A DNA stretch of 34,984 nt, from NCBI GenBank assembly GCA_022574295.1, contig JACZSJ010000012.1, positions 1 through 34,984 of the forward strand, given 5' to 3'. Below, in pieces: positions 16,903-26,972 of the stretch; position 1 is the first letter of the stretch; every line of letters starts with the position of its first letter. The notes under the pieces are model-generated. The model was not told where the DNA came from. It saw nothing but the letters and a program-made list of their open reading frames with translations, and did not search any database. Source of the DNA: Pseudomonadota bacterium. GTDB lineage: Bacteria; Pseudomonadota; Gammaproteobacteria; Eutrophobiales; Eutrophobiaceae. The translations under genes were made by a program, and so were the position numbers.

Positions 16903-16930
16903 TTGACAGCAGCAGCTCAGACAATATTCA
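16903..16930 (+). promoter_or_regulatory. Candidate promoter of tkt
   Basis: A perfect TTGACA (16903-16908) is followed after 16 bases by TATTCA, a weak -10. It lies 30 bases before the tkt start, leaving a short leader with an AGGAG ribosome site. Confidence 0.4.
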
Positions 16931-16958
16931 AAAATCAACTAACTCTCAGGAGATTTCT

Positions 16959-18959
16959 ATGCCTTCAAGGCGTGAACTTGCCAATGCGATCCGTGCACTG
17001 AGTATGGATGCTGTACAAAAAGCCAATTCTGGCCATCCGGGTGCACCGATGGGCATGGCGGATATTGCCGAGGTGCTGTGGAACGATTTTCTTCAGCACA
17101 ACCCGGCCAATCCAGACTGGCCCGATCGAGATCGTTTTGTGATGTCTAATGGTCACGGCTCGATGCTACTGTATTCCCTGCTACACCTGAGTGGTTATGA
17201 TCTCTCCATTGAAGACATCAAGCAGTTTCGTCAATTACATTCAAAAACACCGGGCCATCCTGAGTATGGTGACACCCCTGGCATTGAAACAACCACAGGC
17301 CCACTGGGTCAGGGCGTTGCCAATGCGGTCGGCATGGCCATTGCGGAACGTGCGCTGGCTGCGAAATTTAATCAAGATGGACTGGATATCGTCGATCACT
17401 ACACCTATTTCTCCGTTGGTGATGGCTGCCTGATGGAAGGTATCTCACATGAAGCCTGTTCCCTGGCGGGCACATTGAAACTTGGCAAGCTCATAGGCAT
17501 TTATGATAGCAACAAAATTTCCATTGATGGCGATATAGTAGGCTGGTTTACCGACGACTCCGCCAGCCGCTTCGAATCTTATGGCTGGCATGTAATTCGC
17601 GACGTCGATGGCCATGATGCGGATCAAATTATTGCCGCATTTAACGAGGCACGCTCAATCACTGACAAACCTTCCTTGCTCTGCTGTACAACAGTCATTG
17701 GATGGGGCTCGCCAAACAAACAGGGCAAGGGATCGTGTCATGGTGCGCCACTGGGCGATGATGAAATTGCGCTGACAAGAGAAAAAATAGGCTGGGTTCA
17801 TGATGCTTTTGTTATTCCTGATGAATATTATGCGGGCTGGGATGCCAAAGAACGTGGTGCACAACTGGAAACAGAATGGAACGAAAAATTCAGTGTCTAT
17901 CAGGAAAAATATCCAGAACTAGCCGCAGAGTTTCAACGCCGCATCGAAGGAAAGCTTCCTGATAACTGGTCTGAGACATCCGCTAAATACATCAGGGACA
18001 TTGCCGAAACCGGGGAAGATATGGCTTCTCGACAGGCCTCACAAAAAGCACTGAATGCGTATGGTCCGCTGTTACCCGAGCTTATTGGCGGCTCAGCGGA
18101 TCTGGCCGGTTCCAATCTGACTATCTGGTCAGGTTCCAAAAGCATCGGTGGTGAGTCTGGGGCAGGAAATTATCTCTATTACGGTGTACGTGAATTTGCC
18201 ATGTTCGCGATTAATAGTGGTATTGCGCTACATGGCGGCTTCATCCCTTACGGTGCGACCTTCCTTATATTCTCGGATTACGCACGTAATGCGCTACGCA
18301 TGGCTGCGCTGATGAAACAACGCAACATCTTTGTATTCACACATGACTCGATTGGTCTGGGTGAAGATGGCCCAACGCATCAGGCTGTTGAACAGGCAGC
18401 CACTTTACGTTTGATCCCAAATATGACGGTGTGGCGTCCCTGTGATGCTGTTGAGTCCGCGGTTGCCTGGCAGATGGCGATAGAGAGAACCACTGGCCCT
18501 TCTTCATTACTTTTTTCTCGGCAAAAACTGGCGCATATACCTCGCTCACCCGAGCAAATTGAGTGCATCAGGAAAGGCGCCTATGTCCTGCTGGATTGCG
18601 AAGGCGAGCCTGACGTCATCGTCATTGCCACTGGCTCTGAAGTTGAACTGGCCATGCATGCCGCAGGCAAACTCAATGCAGCCGGCCACAAGATCCGTGT
18701 TGTTTCCATGCCCGCTACCAATCTTTTTGATGCCCAGGATCAGTCTTATCGTGATTCGGTATTGCCGCCTGCTTGCCGACAACGTATCTCGGTAGAGGCA
18801 GGCGTGACTGATTACTGGCGGAAATATGTGGGCCTGGATGGCAAGGTATTGGGTGTTGACAGTTTCGGTGAATCTGCCCCGGCCAATGATGTTTTCGAGC
18901 ACTTCGGTCTGACTGCAGAGAAATTAGAAGCAATGATCAAAGATCTGACAACCGCATAA
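16959..18959 (+). CDS. tkt: Transketolase
   Basis: This 666-residue thiamine-diphosphate enzyme transfers two-carbon units between sugar phosphates in the pentose phosphate and Calvin cycles. Clear family motifs are [14 protein letters not shown] (about residues 21-34), [14 protein letters not shown], the TPP/metal motif [13 protein letters not shown] and [14 protein letters not shown]. The length is typical of bacterial Tkt. An AGGAG site sits seven bases before the ATG. It leads a same-strand cluster with gap, pgk, pyk and fba; gap follows after 40 bases, so these two are probably co-transcribed. Confidence 0.97.
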   Translation: MPSRRELANAIRALSMDAVQKANSGHPGAPMGMADIAEVLWNDFLQHNPANPDWPDRDRFVMSNGHGSMLLYSLLHLSGYDLSIEDIKQFRQLHSKTPGHPEYGDTPGIETTTGPLGQGVANAVGMAIAERALAAKFNQDGLDIVDHYTYFSVGDGCLMEGISHEACSLAGTLKLGKLIGIYDSNKISIDGDIVGWFTDDSASRFESYGWHVIRDVDGHDADQIIAAFNEARSITDKPSLLCCTTVIGWGSPNKQGKGSCHGAPLGDDEIALTREKIGWVHDAFVIPDEYYAGWDAKERGAQLETEWNEKFSVYQEKYPELAAEFQRRIEGKLPDNWSETSAKYIRDIAETGEDMASRQASQKALNAYGPLLPELIGGSADLAGSNLTIWSGSKSIGGESGAGNYLYYGVREFAMFAINSGIALHGGFIPYGATFLIFSDYARNALRMAALMKQRNIFVFTHDSIGLGEDGPTHQAVEQAATLRLIPNMTVWRPCDAVESAVAWQMAIERTTGPSSLLFSRQKLAHIPRSPEQIECIRKGAYVLLDCEGEPDVIVIATGSEVELAMHAAGKLNAAGHKIRVVSMPATNLFDAQDQSYRDSVLPPACRQRISVEAGVTDYWRKYVGLDGKVLGVDSFGESAPANDVFEHFGLTAEKLEAMIKDLTTA

Positions 18960-18999
18960 TTATGTAATTATTATTTAAGACGAATACGGAGAATTAAAG

Positions 19000-20013
19000 A
19001 TGACAATTAAAGTTGGTATAAACGGTTATGGGCGTATTGGGCGTAATATCCTGCGTGCTCTATATGAATCCGGACGGTCAGATGAAATCCAGATCGTCGC
19101 CATTAATGATCTTGGCGATGCCAACACCAACGCACATTTGACCCAGTACGATACAGCCCACGGTAAATTCCCGGGTGAAATCTCTGTTGAAGGCGACTAC
19201 ATGATTGTCAACGGCGACAAGATCAGGGTGCTATCAGAACGCGATCCAGCCAAGCTGCCATGGGGGGAACTCGGTATTGATGTGGTGCATGAATCAACGG
19301 GGTTCTTTGCCAGCAAGAAAAAAGCTAGCGCGCATCTCGTGGGCGGCGCAAAAAAAGTCATCATCTCGGCGCCTGGTGGAAATGATGTCGATGCAACGAT
19401 TGTCTACGGCGTCAACCACAATATCTTAAAGGCATCAGATACCGTGATTTCCAATGCTTCCTGCACAACCAATTGTCTCGCACCGCTGGTTAAGGTGTTA
19501 CACGAAAATATCGGTGTTGAACAGGGGACGATGACAACCATTCATGCCTACACCAATGATCAGGTGTTAACCGACGTCTACCACACAGATTTGCGTCGGG
19601 CACGTTCGGCCACCATGTCCATGATCCCGACAACAACAGGGGCGGCGGCGGCGGTTGGTCTGGTGTTACCTGAACTCAATGGAAAACTGGATGGCTACTC
19701 CATGCGCGTACCAACCATCAATGTTTCAGTCGTTGATTTAACGATTATTGCAGCAAGGGAAACAACCGTTGACGAAATCAATTCCTTGATGAAAACGGCG
19801 GCCGACGGTGAGATGAAAGGGGTATTGGCCTATAATGATAAACCACTGGTATCCATTGATTTTAATCATGACCCGGCATCTTCAACTTACGATTCGACAC
19901 AGACCAGAGTGTTGGGAGGCAAACTTGTGAAAGTGATTGCCTGGTATGACAATGAGTGGGGCTTTTCAAACCGCATGCTGGATACCACAGTTGCATTAAT
20001 GAACGCGAGCTAG
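19000..20013 (+). CDS. gap: Glyceraldehyde-3-phosphate dehydrogenase
   Basis: This 337-residue enzyme interconverts glyceraldehyde-3-phosphate and 1,3-bisphosphoglycerate. The Rossmann start is [17 protein letters not shown]; the catalytic cysteine is Cys155 in [12 protein letters not shown], and [12 protein letters not shown] closes the active site. An NDLGD follows the second strand, a form often seen in Calvin-cycle-type GapA/B relatives, but coenzyme preference cannot be settled by eye. A GGAG site precedes the ATG. The gap to pgk is filled by a MITE-like element. Confidence 0.96.
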   Translation: MTIKVGINGYGRIGRNILRALYESGRSDEIQIVAINDLGDANTNAHLTQYDTAHGKFPGEISVEGDYMIVNGDKIRVLSERDPAKLPWGELGIDVVHESTGFFASKKKASAHLVGGAKKVIISAPGGNDVDATIVYGVNHNILKASDTVISNASCTTNCLAPLVKVLHENIGVEQGTMTTIHAYTNDQVLTDVYHTDLRRARSATMSMIPTTTGAAAAVGLVLPELNGKLDGYSMRVPTINVSVVDLTIIAARETTVDEINSLMKTAADGEMKGVLAYNDKPLVSIDFNHDPASSTYDSTQTRVLGGKLVKVIAWYDNEWGFSNRMLDTTVALMNAS

Positions 20014-20048
20014 CATACGAAATTTAGACAATATTGTGACCATCTCTG

Positions 20049-20179
20049 AACCTGGATTCCGCAGTTGACCGCTACGAGTTATAAATAACATAATGAAAAT
20101 TGTAACGTCATTGCCTTTATTTAAATTCACCCAGATGGTGAGGATGCCATCGGTCCAGTTCAACTGCGGAATCCAGGTT
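20049..20179. mobile_element. MITE-like element with 20-bp perfect terminal inverted repeats
   Basis: AACCTGGATTCCGCAGTTGA (20049-20068) and TCAACTGCGGAATCCAGGTT (20160-20179) are exact inverted copies enclosing about 90 AT-rich bases with no ORF. The 131-base size and perfect ends are typical of miniature elements moved by a transposase elsewhere. I see no clear target duplication. The right end stops two bases before the pgk ATG and supplies the only AGG upstream of it. Confidence 0.75.
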
Positions 20180-20181
20180 AA

Positions 20182-21393
20182 ATGACTATTTTGGTAAAAA
20201 TTGCAGATCTTGACCTGAGTGGAAAGCGGGTGCTCGTGCGCGAAGACTATAATGTCCCTATCAAGGATGGAGAGATTGAGGATGACACGCGCATCTACGC
20301 CAGCTTATTGACCCTCAATAAGATTCTGGATACAGGCGCAAAAGTCATGATCATGTCGCACCTGGGGCGGCCAAAGGAGGGAGAATTCGATGAGGCGTTC
20401 AGCCTGGCCCCCATAGCCAAATGTTTATCTTCGCTACTTGATAGAAAAGTGCCGCTGGTGAAAGACTGGCTGGATGAGATTGACATGGAAAATAGAGAGA
20501 TCGTCCTGTGTGAAAATGTACGCTTCGAGACAGGCGAAATAGCCAACGAAGACGAACTGGCCAGAAAAATGGCAGCCCTGTGCAATGTCTATGTGAATGA
20601 CGCCTTTGCCACAGCGCATAGAGTACAAGCGTCTACACATGGTGTTGCCAAATATGCGCCTGTCTCTGCAGCAGGTCCGTTATTAATTACAGAATTAAAG
20701 ACCTTATCCAGGGCGCTGAAGGATCCAGCAAAACCTATGGTCGCCGTTGTGGGTGGTTCCAAGGTTTCTTCGAAACTAACCATCCTCGAATCGCTTTCAA
20801 AAAAAGTGGATCAGTTGATCGTCGGTGGGGGTATCGCCAATACCTTCCTGAAAGCAGCAGGCTACAATGTTGGGAAGTCACTTTACGAAGAAGGTCTGGT
20901 TGAAAAAGCGAAAAAAATAATGGCGGCGGCAAAGGAAAGTGGCGGAGAAATCCCCCTGCCTGTCGATGTGGTGTGTGCGAAAGAATTCAGTGCGCATGCA
21001 GATGCAAGTATCAAGGGCATCGAAAATATAGAAGATGACGATATGATTCTGGATGTGGGACCTGAAACTATCGCAAGATTCACAGACATACTGGGACAGG
21101 CACAAACCATCGTATGGAATGGACCACTTGGTGTATTTGAATTCGATCGTTTTAGTGCCGGGACAAGAGCCCTGGCAGAAAGTATTGCGATTAGTGACGC
21201 TTTCTCTATTGCTGGCGGTGGCGACACTCTTTCTGCGATTACAAAGTTTGGTGTGTCAAACAAGATCTCCTATATCTCCACGGGTGGCGGTGCTTTTCTG
21301 GAATTTCTTGGAGGCAAAAAATTACCTGCTGTTGCCATACTGGAAGAGTCGGCTCGTGCGTGGGCAGCAATGGAACGGGGACGTGAATATTAG
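20182..21393 (+). CDS. pgk: Phosphoglycerate kinase
   Basis: This 403-residue enzyme transfers phosphate between 1,3-bisphosphoglycerate and ADP. Motifs are [50 protein letters not shown], the nucleotide-binding [11 protein letters not shown], and the GGGDTLSAI loop at the end. The second motif has YNVP where most homologues have FNVP or LNVP. The start fits the family's N-terminus, but its ribosome site (CAGGTTAAATG) is formed by the end of the MITE-like element. The TAG stop overlaps a degenerate copy of the next element's end. Confidence 0.96.
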   Translation: MTILVKIADLDLSGKRVLVREDYNVPIKDGEIEDDTRIYASLLTLNKILDTGAKVMIMSHLGRPKEGEFDEAFSLAPIAKCLSSLLDRKVPLVKDWLDEIDMENREIVLCENVRFETGEIANEDELARKMAALCNVYVNDAFATAHRVQASTHGVAKYAPVSAAGPLLITELKTLSRALKDPAKPMVAVVGGSKVSSKLTILESLSKKVDQLIVGGGIANTFLKAAGYNVGKSLYEEGLVEKAKKIMAAAKESGGEIPLPVDVVCAKEFSAHADASIKGIENIEDDDMILDVGPETIARFTDILGQAQTIVWNGPLGVFEFDRFSAGTRALAESIAISDAFSIAGGGDTLSAITKFGVSNKISYISTGGGAFLEFLGGKKLPAVAILEESARAWAAMERGREY

Positions 21394-21420
21394 TACTCTT
21401 TCAAGCTGACGAATCTTATG

Positions 21421-21585
21421 CTAGTACTCCGTCCAGCTGATATTGTCGAGTTCAGCGTTGCCATGGTGTTTCGCAGCAAGGCGCAGTGCGCCGACAATGG
21501 TACTTCCTTGTCAAGAGGGTCAACGCAGTCCATGGGCATTGACAAGCTAACTGAACCCGGCAATATCAGCTGGACGGAGTACTAG
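21421..21585. mobile_element. MITE-like element with 25-bp perfect terminal inverted repeats
   Basis: The ends begin CTAGTACTCCGTCCAGCTGA and match exactly over 25 bases in inverted orientation (21421-21445 and 21561-21585). The interior of 115 bases has a GGCGCAGTGCGCC hairpin and no ORF. Both ends carry the palindrome CTAG, which could be a four-base target duplication of the kind made by IS5-type elements, or just part of the repeat. A degenerate half-copy (TAGTACTCTTTCAAGCTGA) lies at 21391-21409, overlapping the pgk stop. Confidence 0.75.
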
Positions 21586-21616
21586 TACAACTCAAGAGGT
21601 TATAACTGTAGTTTAA

Positions 21617-23059
21617 ATGAGAAGAACAAAAATAATAGCAACATTAGGTCCGGCAACGGATGAACCGGGTATTTTAGAAGACCTTTTTAAGGCGGGTGTC
21701 GATGTATTCCGTCTTAATTACTCCCATCAGACCCATGCCCATCACGAGAGAAGACTGAAAGAGATCCGCACACTATCAAAAAAATACACGCGTGCTGTTG
21801 GCGTTATGGCTGATCTACAAGGACCAAAAATCCGCATCGAACATTTTAATGGTGGCAAGGTTCAGCTTGTTGAAGGTGCAGAATTCATTATTGATACTGA
21901 TCTGGACAGCGAAGCGGGTGACGAAAAACACGTTGGCGTGAGTTATAAGAATTTGCCCAGGGATGTGCGTGCCGGTGACACGCTCCTGATTGACGATGGC
22001 CGTATCGTCATGCGTGTTAAAGACGTCGGAGAACATAATGTCAGATGTGAAGTATTAACCGGTGGTGAACTCTCGAATAACAAAGGGCTTAATCTTCAGG
22101 GGGGTGGACTTTCAGCGAGCGCCCTGACTGATAAAGACAAACACGATCTGAAACACGCCGTCAGTATCGGTGTTGATTTTGTTGCTGTATCCTTCCCGCG
22201 TGTCGCTTCTGACATTACCCAAACACGCGAGCTACTTGAACAATTAGACAGTAACGCGCTAATCATTGCCAAGATAGAAAGAGCCGAGGCGCTCGACGAT
22301 ATTGAGGCCATTATAGAAGCATCGGACGCCATCATGATTGCTCGAGGTGATCTTGGCGTTGAGATTGGCGATGCAAGTCTGCCGCCCGTGCAAAAAAGAC
22401 TGACCAAGATGGCCCGGGGAATGGATCGTGCCGTCATTATCGCAACACAAATGATGGAATCCATGATTGAGCACCAGATCCCGACACGCGCCGAGGTATT
22501 TGATGTTGCAAATGCTGTCATCGATGGTACGGATGCCGTGATGTTGTCAGCAGAGACAAGCGTTGGGCATTTTCCAGTCAAGGCCGTTGCATCCATGTCA
22601 AATATTTGCGAAGAGGCAGAGAAACAAAAAAGTGTGACCGTTTCAGATCATCGTATCAACAGACGTTTTGAATCTATCAATGAAGCTATCGCCATGTCTA
22701 CTATGTATGCAGCTAACCATATTGGCGCAAAAGCTATTGCTGCCCTCACGGAAACAGGTGGGACCTGCTTATGGATGTCGCGAATTAAATCGGGCATCCC
22801 GATCTTTGCATTCACTCGCCATTCGTCTACCCGTCGACGGGTTTCCTTGTATCGTGGTGTTTATCCGATGAAGTTCGACATCACGCATACGGATCCGTTG
22901 GAGGCCAATAAGGAAATTATTGAAGAACTCATGAAGCATAATTTCGTGAAAGAGGGTGACTACATCATCATTACCAAAGGTGACCTGCGCGGTCGTCGTG
23001 GGGGAACGAATAACATGAAGCTTCTTCGTGTCGGAGAGGCAACAGAGCATACCATCTAA
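21617..23059 (+). CDS. pyk: Pyruvate kinase
   Basis: This 480-residue enzyme converts phosphoenolpyruvate and ADP to pyruvate and ATP. It has RRTKIIATLGPA at the start, DLQGPKIRI, the catalytic IIAKIERAEA and MIARGDLGVEIG, TQMMESMI, and the PTRAEVFDVANAVIDGTDAV signature. The substrate-loop sequence RLNYSHQTHAHH differs from the usual RLNFSHG. The C-terminal allosteric-type domain is complete. The ribosome site is poor (AAGAGG lies 15-20 bases ahead). The gene begins 31 bases after the second MITE-like element, so its promoter may lie in or next to that element. Confidence 0.96.
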   Translation: MRRTKIIATLGPATDEPGILEDLFKAGVDVFRLNYSHQTHAHHERRLKEIRTLSKKYTRAVGVMADLQGPKIRIEHFNGGKVQLVEGAEFIIDTDLDSEAGDEKHVGVSYKNLPRDVRAGDTLLIDDGRIVMRVKDVGEHNVRCEVLTGGELSNNKGLNLQGGGLSASALTDKDKHDLKHAVSIGVDFVAVSFPRVASDITQTRELLEQLDSNALIIAKIERAEALDDIEAIIEASDAIMIARGDLGVEIGDASLPPVQKRLTKMARGMDRAVIIATQMMESMIEHQIPTRAEVFDVANAVIDGTDAVMLSAETSVGHFPVKAVASMSNICEEAEKQKSVTVSDHRINRRFESINEAIAMSTMYAANHIGAKAIAALTETGGTCLWMSRIKSGIPIFAFTRHSSTRRRVSLYRGVYPMKFDITHTDPLEANKEIIEELMKHNFVKEGDYIIITKGDLRGRRGGTNNMKLLRVGEATEHTI

Positions 23060-23117
23060 TCTAACTGTTGCTAGCGGCATTTAAATTAATTATTTTGACT
23101 TTAAACTGGGACCAAAT

Positions 23118-24137
23118 ATGAGCACGAAAGAACTGGAACAAACAGCTGAGGCAATGGTTGCCGAAGGCAAAGGTATACTCGCAATTGATGAAAGTTTCCC
23201 AACGATTAAAAATCGTTTTGATGATATCAATACTGAATCAACAGAAGCATCCCGCAGGGCCTATCGTGATCTTTTGATCACCAATCCAGGCGCAAATGAA
23301 TATATCAGTGGAATAATTTTGTTTGATGAAACTATCAGGCAATTTACTGCGGATGGAACCCCATTCTCGGAGACCCTCATTAAGCAGGGCATTATGCCCG
23401 GCATCAAAGTTGATACGGGGGCCAAGGATCTGGCAGGTCATCCCGGCGAAAAAGTCACCGAAGGCCTGGATGGTTTGCGCGACCGTCTGGCCGAATATAA
23501 GCAACTTGGCGCCAAATTTGCCAAATGGCGAGCAGTGATCACGATAGGAGAAGGCACTCCGAGCATGGGTTGTATCGAAGCCAATGTCCATGCACTTGCA
23601 CGCTATGCTGCACTTTGTCAGGAGGCAGGGATAGTACCGATGGTGGAGCCAGAAGTACTGATGGATGGAGACCATACCAATGAACTTTGTTATGACGTCA
23701 CTGAAGCAACACTCAAGGCATTGTTTAATGAACTTTATAAACAGAACGTCGCCTTAGAGCACACCATACTCAAGGTCAACATGGTCGTTTCAGGAAAGGG
23801 CTGCCCAACACAGGCCAGTGTTGATGATGTTGCGGCACTCACTGTTAATTGTCTGTTGAATACTGTGCCCGCAGCCATACCAGGCATTGTATTCCTTTCC
23901 GGGGGACAGTCAGCTGAGATGGCCACCGTACACTTGAATGAAATGAATGCAAATTACGCTCCTTTACCCTGGCCATTGAGCTTTTCCTATGGACGTGCAC
24001 TTCAGGCACCTTGCCTGGATGCCTGGCAGGGTAAAGAAGAAAATGTCATCAAAGCACAGGCAATTCTTCTCCACCGGGAAAAATGCAATAGTCAGGCAAC
24101 GCTCGGGAAATATTCTGCGGAAGATGATGCTGCATAA
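23118..24137 (+). CDS. fba: Class I fructose-bisphosphate aldolase
   Basis: This 339-residue enzyme is of the metal-free, Schiff-base class I type best known from animals and plants, not the zinc class II type of most Gammaproteobacteria. The N-terminal GKGILAIDESFPTIKNRF, FAKWRAVI (Lys136), PMVEPEVL and the Schiff-base lysine Lys219 in ILKVNMVVSGKGC are all present, as is FLSGGQS. The usual KPNMV has Val in place of Pro here. It acts in glycolysis, gluconeogenesis or Calvin-cycle regeneration. It follows pyk after 58 bases, on the same strand. Confidence 0.95.
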   Translation: MSTKELEQTAEAMVAEGKGILAIDESFPTIKNRFDDINTESTEASRRAYRDLLITNPGANEYISGIILFDETIRQFTADGTPFSETLIKQGIMPGIKVDTGAKDLAGHPGEKVTEGLDGLRDRLAEYKQLGAKFAKWRAVITIGEGTPSMGCIEANVHALARYAALCQEAGIVPMVEPEVLMDGDHTNELCYDVTEATLKALFNELYKQNVALEHTILKVNMVVSGKGCPTQASVDDVAALTVNCLLNTVPAAIPGIVFLSGGQSAEMATVHLNEMNANYAPLPWPLSFSYGRALQAPCLDAWQGKEENVIKAQAILLHREKCNSQATLGKYSAEDDAA

Positions 24138-24143
24138 ACCGCA

Positions 24144-24416
24144 GTGACGGAAACAAGCGAGAACGAACTCTCTGCTATCGCCCAGGCAGCATGGGAAGCC
24201 TACCTGCGTATGTCTGAAACCAAGAATACCTATTACGAGTTCATGCAATCACTCGAACAGAAATACGATAAAGGGGAAACACCTTCAGAGGAAGAGAACC
24301 AGCAACTTGAAGTCATGTTGAAAGCCCACAGCGTAACCGTCGCTGAGTTTAATGAGGCAATGCGTGCGGTGGTTGATCCAGACGACAGGGAGTTGCTATT
24401 CAATAAGATGGGTTAA
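24144..24416 (+). CDS. Unknown 90-residue acidic protein downstream of fba
   Basis: The start is a GTG six bases after the fba stop, so it is most likely read by coupling from the same transcript. The protein is acidic and helical (ENELSAIAQAAWEAYLRMSE, DKGETPSEEENQQLEVMLKA) with no signal peptide or membrane segment. I recognise no family; no function is proposed. The reading frame has good codon composition and no overlap with a better ORF, so I accept it as a gene. Confidence 0.6.
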   Translation: MTETSENELSAIAQAAWEAYLRMSETKNTYYEFMQSLEQKYDKGETPSEEENQQLEVMLKAHSVTVAEFNEAMRAVVDPDDRELLFNKMG

Positions 24417-24435
24417 TAGCCTTTGATAGAAATGA

Positions 24436-24750
24436 TCACTTTACTGTCAAGCAGCATCGAGACACCGTCAAGCGGCACCGAGGACTTCTATAAAACAAGC
24501 CTTGTTTTTACATGGTAAATTTTTTTATGAGGGCCATTTGGGCGAAACGAATTGCAAACGCGCCTATTCGCATCTGTCACAGGCAGCAAAAATGCACTAT
24601 GAGGGACAAGGGATGAATAAAGAACCCTTGCAAGCTGAAACCATTCTGTTAGATGGCATTGGCGCAGGAGATGAATTGTCGATAACCTTACTGATTGAAT
24701 ATTATAATGACAAACAAAGGCCTTTATATCCCCCCCTGAGAAAAAAATGA
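24436..24750 (+). pseudogene. Decayed Sel1/TPR-like fragment
   Basis: The ORF track begins at a TTG at 24502, but the same frame stays open back to 24436, just after a string of stops, without a good start codon. The translation reads like Sel1 repeats: ALFLHGKFFYEGHLGE, then AKMHYEGQGMNKEPLQAETI. The repeat spacing is broken in the middle, as though a unit were deleted. It is 82 residues as listed, far shorter than usual Sel1 proteins. A remnant of a once longer Sel1-like gene is the best reading; a small functional protein is possible. Confidence 0.45.
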
Positions 24751-24816
24751 AACTGCAAAAAGCAGAACAATTACAATAAAAATTATTAAACATTTTTAAT
24801 TATCTGGAGAAAAATC

Positions 24817-25098
24817 ATGCCTACAGCACAAGCAAGCCATATACTGGTTGATACCAAAGAAAAATGTGAAAAATTGAAACAAAAAATTGCTGATGGTGAA
24901 GATTTTGCGGATATTGCCAAAGAACACTCAAGCTGTCCCTCAGGCAAACAGGGTGGGGATTTAGGCGAATTCGGTCCGGGCCAGATGGTCAAGGAATTCG
25001 ATGAAGTTGTATTCAGTGGTGAAGTAAACGTTGTTCATGGACCGGTGAAAACTCAGTTTGGTTATCATTTGCTGAAAATCACCAGTCGTACTGATTGA
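24817..25098 (+). CDS. ppiC: Parvulin-type peptidyl-prolyl isomerase
   Basis: This 93-residue protein is a stand-alone parvulin, the size of E. coli PpiC, catalysing cis-trans isomerisation of prolyl bonds in the cytoplasm. Motifs are ASHILV, a DFADIAKEHSSCPSG segment, GGDLGEFGPGQM and the closing GPVKTQFGYHLLKI. There is no signal peptide. A GGAG ribosome site lies eight bases before the ATG. Confidence 0.93.
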   Translation: MPTAQASHILVDTKEKCEKLKQKIADGEDFADIAKEHSSCPSGKQGGDLGEFGPGQMVKEFDEVVFSGEVNVVHGPVKTQFGYHLLKITSRTD

Positions 25099-25125
25099 TT
25101 ATCTAAATTTTTATTATGTGATGGT

Positions 25126-25335
25126 TTACTGAGCTTGCGCTTCAATAGCCTGGCGCTGTTTCTCGGCAACATCTTGCAATAATCCTTCTACCTCTTTGGC
25201 TTTGTCTATTGTCTCTGTTTGTTCTTTCCAGACATGATCGCCACTCAATTTACGTTCAGACGATCCCTGTTCATCATCGGAACATGCGGAAGCCAACATG
25301 AGAGCTGAAGCTAAAAAAATAAACATCTTGACCAT
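25126..25335 (-). CDS. Small putative lipoprotein
   Basis: This 69-residue protein has a lipoprotein signal, MVKMFIFLASALMLASAC, with lipobox ASAC. The mature peptide is short, charged and helical (DHVWKEQTETIDKAKEVEGL), ending in a Gln/Ala-rich stretch; it resembles the small coiled-coil lipoproteins often found in Gammaproteobacteria. It starts 23 bases downstream of the carbonic anhydrase stop on the same strand, so may share its transcript. Function unknown. Confidence 0.7.
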   Translation of the reverse strand: MVKMFIFLASALMLASACSDDEQGSSERKLSGDHVWKEQTETIDKAKEVEGLLQDVAEKQRQAIEAQAQ

Positions 25336-25357
25336 TTTCTTACCTCTTAATTGATAA

Positions 25358-25993
25358 TCAACAAATAGATGAAAAAGAACCCTCTTTCTGGTTCAGCTCA
25401 AACAAAATACCCTTTTCAATTTCAAAATACCAGCCATGCACATCCAGTTTACCAGCATCGACCCGAGACTTGATCCATGGGAATGATAATAAATTCTTAA
25501 CGGATACCTCAATAACAGCCTGTTCACAGATCTGACACTGTTCCTCAAATGATTTTTCGCTATGTTCTTTAAGAATCTTCCCGCGTGCAGGTACTGCTGT
25601 ACTCATCCATGGGTCAATAAAACTCCCTTTCTCTAAACCCACACCACCTGCCATCAAACTCTTGATACCACCACACTGACCATGACCAAACACAATGATA
25701 TGTTCGACCTTGAGATGTTTGACGCCATATTCTATTGCGGCACTTGTACCATGAGATTTCCCATCATTTTCGAAAGGTGGAACCAGGTTGGCCACATTAC
25801 GTACCACAAAAATGTCACCCGGATTAGTGTTCAAGACTTGAGCAGGATGTACACGGGAATCACAACAAGCAATCACCAGAATTTTTGGTGTTTGCCCCCT
25901 GTCGACCAGTTTTGCATACAATTCAGGTTCAGCAATATAATAACGCTGTTTGAATTGCTTAAAACCTTCAAGCAGTTTATCCAACGACCCCAC
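25358..25993 (-). CDS. Beta-class carbonic anhydrase
   Basis: This 211-residue enzyme interconverts carbon dioxide and bicarbonate. Zinc ligands are visible as Cys43 (with the Asp45/Arg47 dyad in CCDSR), His104 and Cys107 (HGQCGG). The segment VVRNVANLVPP is the usual substrate-pocket region. There is no signal peptide, so it acts in the cytoplasm, supplying bicarbonate for carboxylases or carbon dioxide for fixation. Presence near a Calvin/gluconeogenic cluster is suggestive only. It lies 34 bases downstream of purC on the same strand. Confidence 0.93.
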   Translation of the reverse strand: MGSLDKLLEGFKQFKQRYYIAEPELYAKLVDRGQTPKILVIACCDSRVHPAQVLNTNPGDIFVVRNVANLVPPFENDGKSHGTSAAIEYGVKHLKVEHIIVFGHGQCGGIKSLMAGGVGLEKGSFIDPWMSTAVPARGKILKEHSEKSFEEQCQICEQAVIEVSVKNLLSFPWIKSRVDAGKLDVHGWYFEIEKGILFELNQKEGSFSSIC

Positions 25994-26027
25994 TTCACTC
26001 TCCCCGGTCTAATTTATTAATTGATCT

Positions 26028-26972
26028 CTAATTTATCAGGCGATCCCTGGCCTCCCGATATTTATCACCCGTCCGCTGAATGACCTCTTCTGGCAAACAC
26101 GGCCCCGGGTCGGTTTTATCCCAGTCCAGCGTCTCCAGATAATCCCGTACATATTGCTTGTCAAAGCTTGGTGGACTTTGGCCCACCTGGTAAGCATCTA
26201 CTGGCCAAAATCGCGATGAATCCGGTGTCAATACTTCATCAATCAAAACCAGCCCACCGTTTTTATCCGTACCAAATTCAAACTTGGTATCAGCAATAAT
26301 AATCCCCCTTTCCAGGGCATATTCTGCTGCTTCCTGATAAAGCTTTAAACTGACGTCCCGCATCTGCTCGGCAATGTCCTGACCTAATAGGCCGACAGTT
26401 TTTTCAAAACTGATATTTTCATCATGATCACCAACCTCAGCCTTGGTGGATGGGGTAAAAATAGTCTCGGGTAGTTGCTGTGCCTGTCGTAGTCCTGCAG
26501 GCAAGGCAATACCGCATACCGTCCCTGTCTTTTGGTAGTCACTCCAGGCAGAACCGATGAGATATCCTCGAACAACGGCCTCGACAGGCAACGGTTTCAG
26601 CTTACGTACCACAATACCACGACCTTCGATCATGTTGCGTTCTGCTTCATCGGGTAATACTTCAGCCAGGGATTTATCACTCAGGTGGTTGGGGATAATA
26701 TGCCTCGTCCTGTCAAACCAGAAATTTGATACTGTCGTCAGGATCGCACCCTTGCCAGGGATGGCATCGGGCAGGACCACATCGAAAGCAGACAATCGAT
26801 CAGTGGTCACAATCAACATATGATCTTCGTCAACATCATATATATCACGCACCTTGCCTCGACTTAGCAAGGGTAAACTTTTGAGTTCAGATTGATGCAA
26901 AGCAGCTACTGGATCATTCATGGGTTTGCTCATTTCAAAATTGTTTTTAATGACTACCGTTTCTTTGACCAT
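26028..26972 (-). CDS. purC: SAICAR synthetase (purine biosynthesis)
   Basis: This 314-residue enzyme joins aspartate to CAIR with ATP. Signatures are [56 protein letters not shown] and [11 protein letters not shown]. The length fits the roughly 300-residue form seen in many proteobacteria and yeast, not the shorter 237-residue E. coli form. Later ATG codons exist (residues 14 and 18), but the first ATG has an AAGGGA ribosome site at good distance, and it overlaps the end of glnS by 19 bases, so I keep it; translation is probably coupled. Confidence 0.95.
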   Translation of the reverse strand: MVKETVVIKNNFEMSKPMNDPVAALHQSELKSLPLLSRGKVRDIYDVDEDHMLIVTTDRLSAFDVVLPDAIPGKGAILTTVSNFWFDRTRHIIPNHLSDKSLAEVLPDEAERNMIEGRGIVVRKLKPLPVEAVVRGYLIGSAWSDYQKTGTVCGIALPAGLRQAQQLPETIFTPSTKAEVGDHDENISFEKTVGLLGQDIAEQMRDVSLKLYQEAAEYALERGIIIADTKFEFGTDKNGGLVLIDEVLTPDSSRFWPVDAYQVGQSPPSFDKQYVRDYLETLDWDKTDPGPCLPEEVIQRTGDKYREARDRLIN

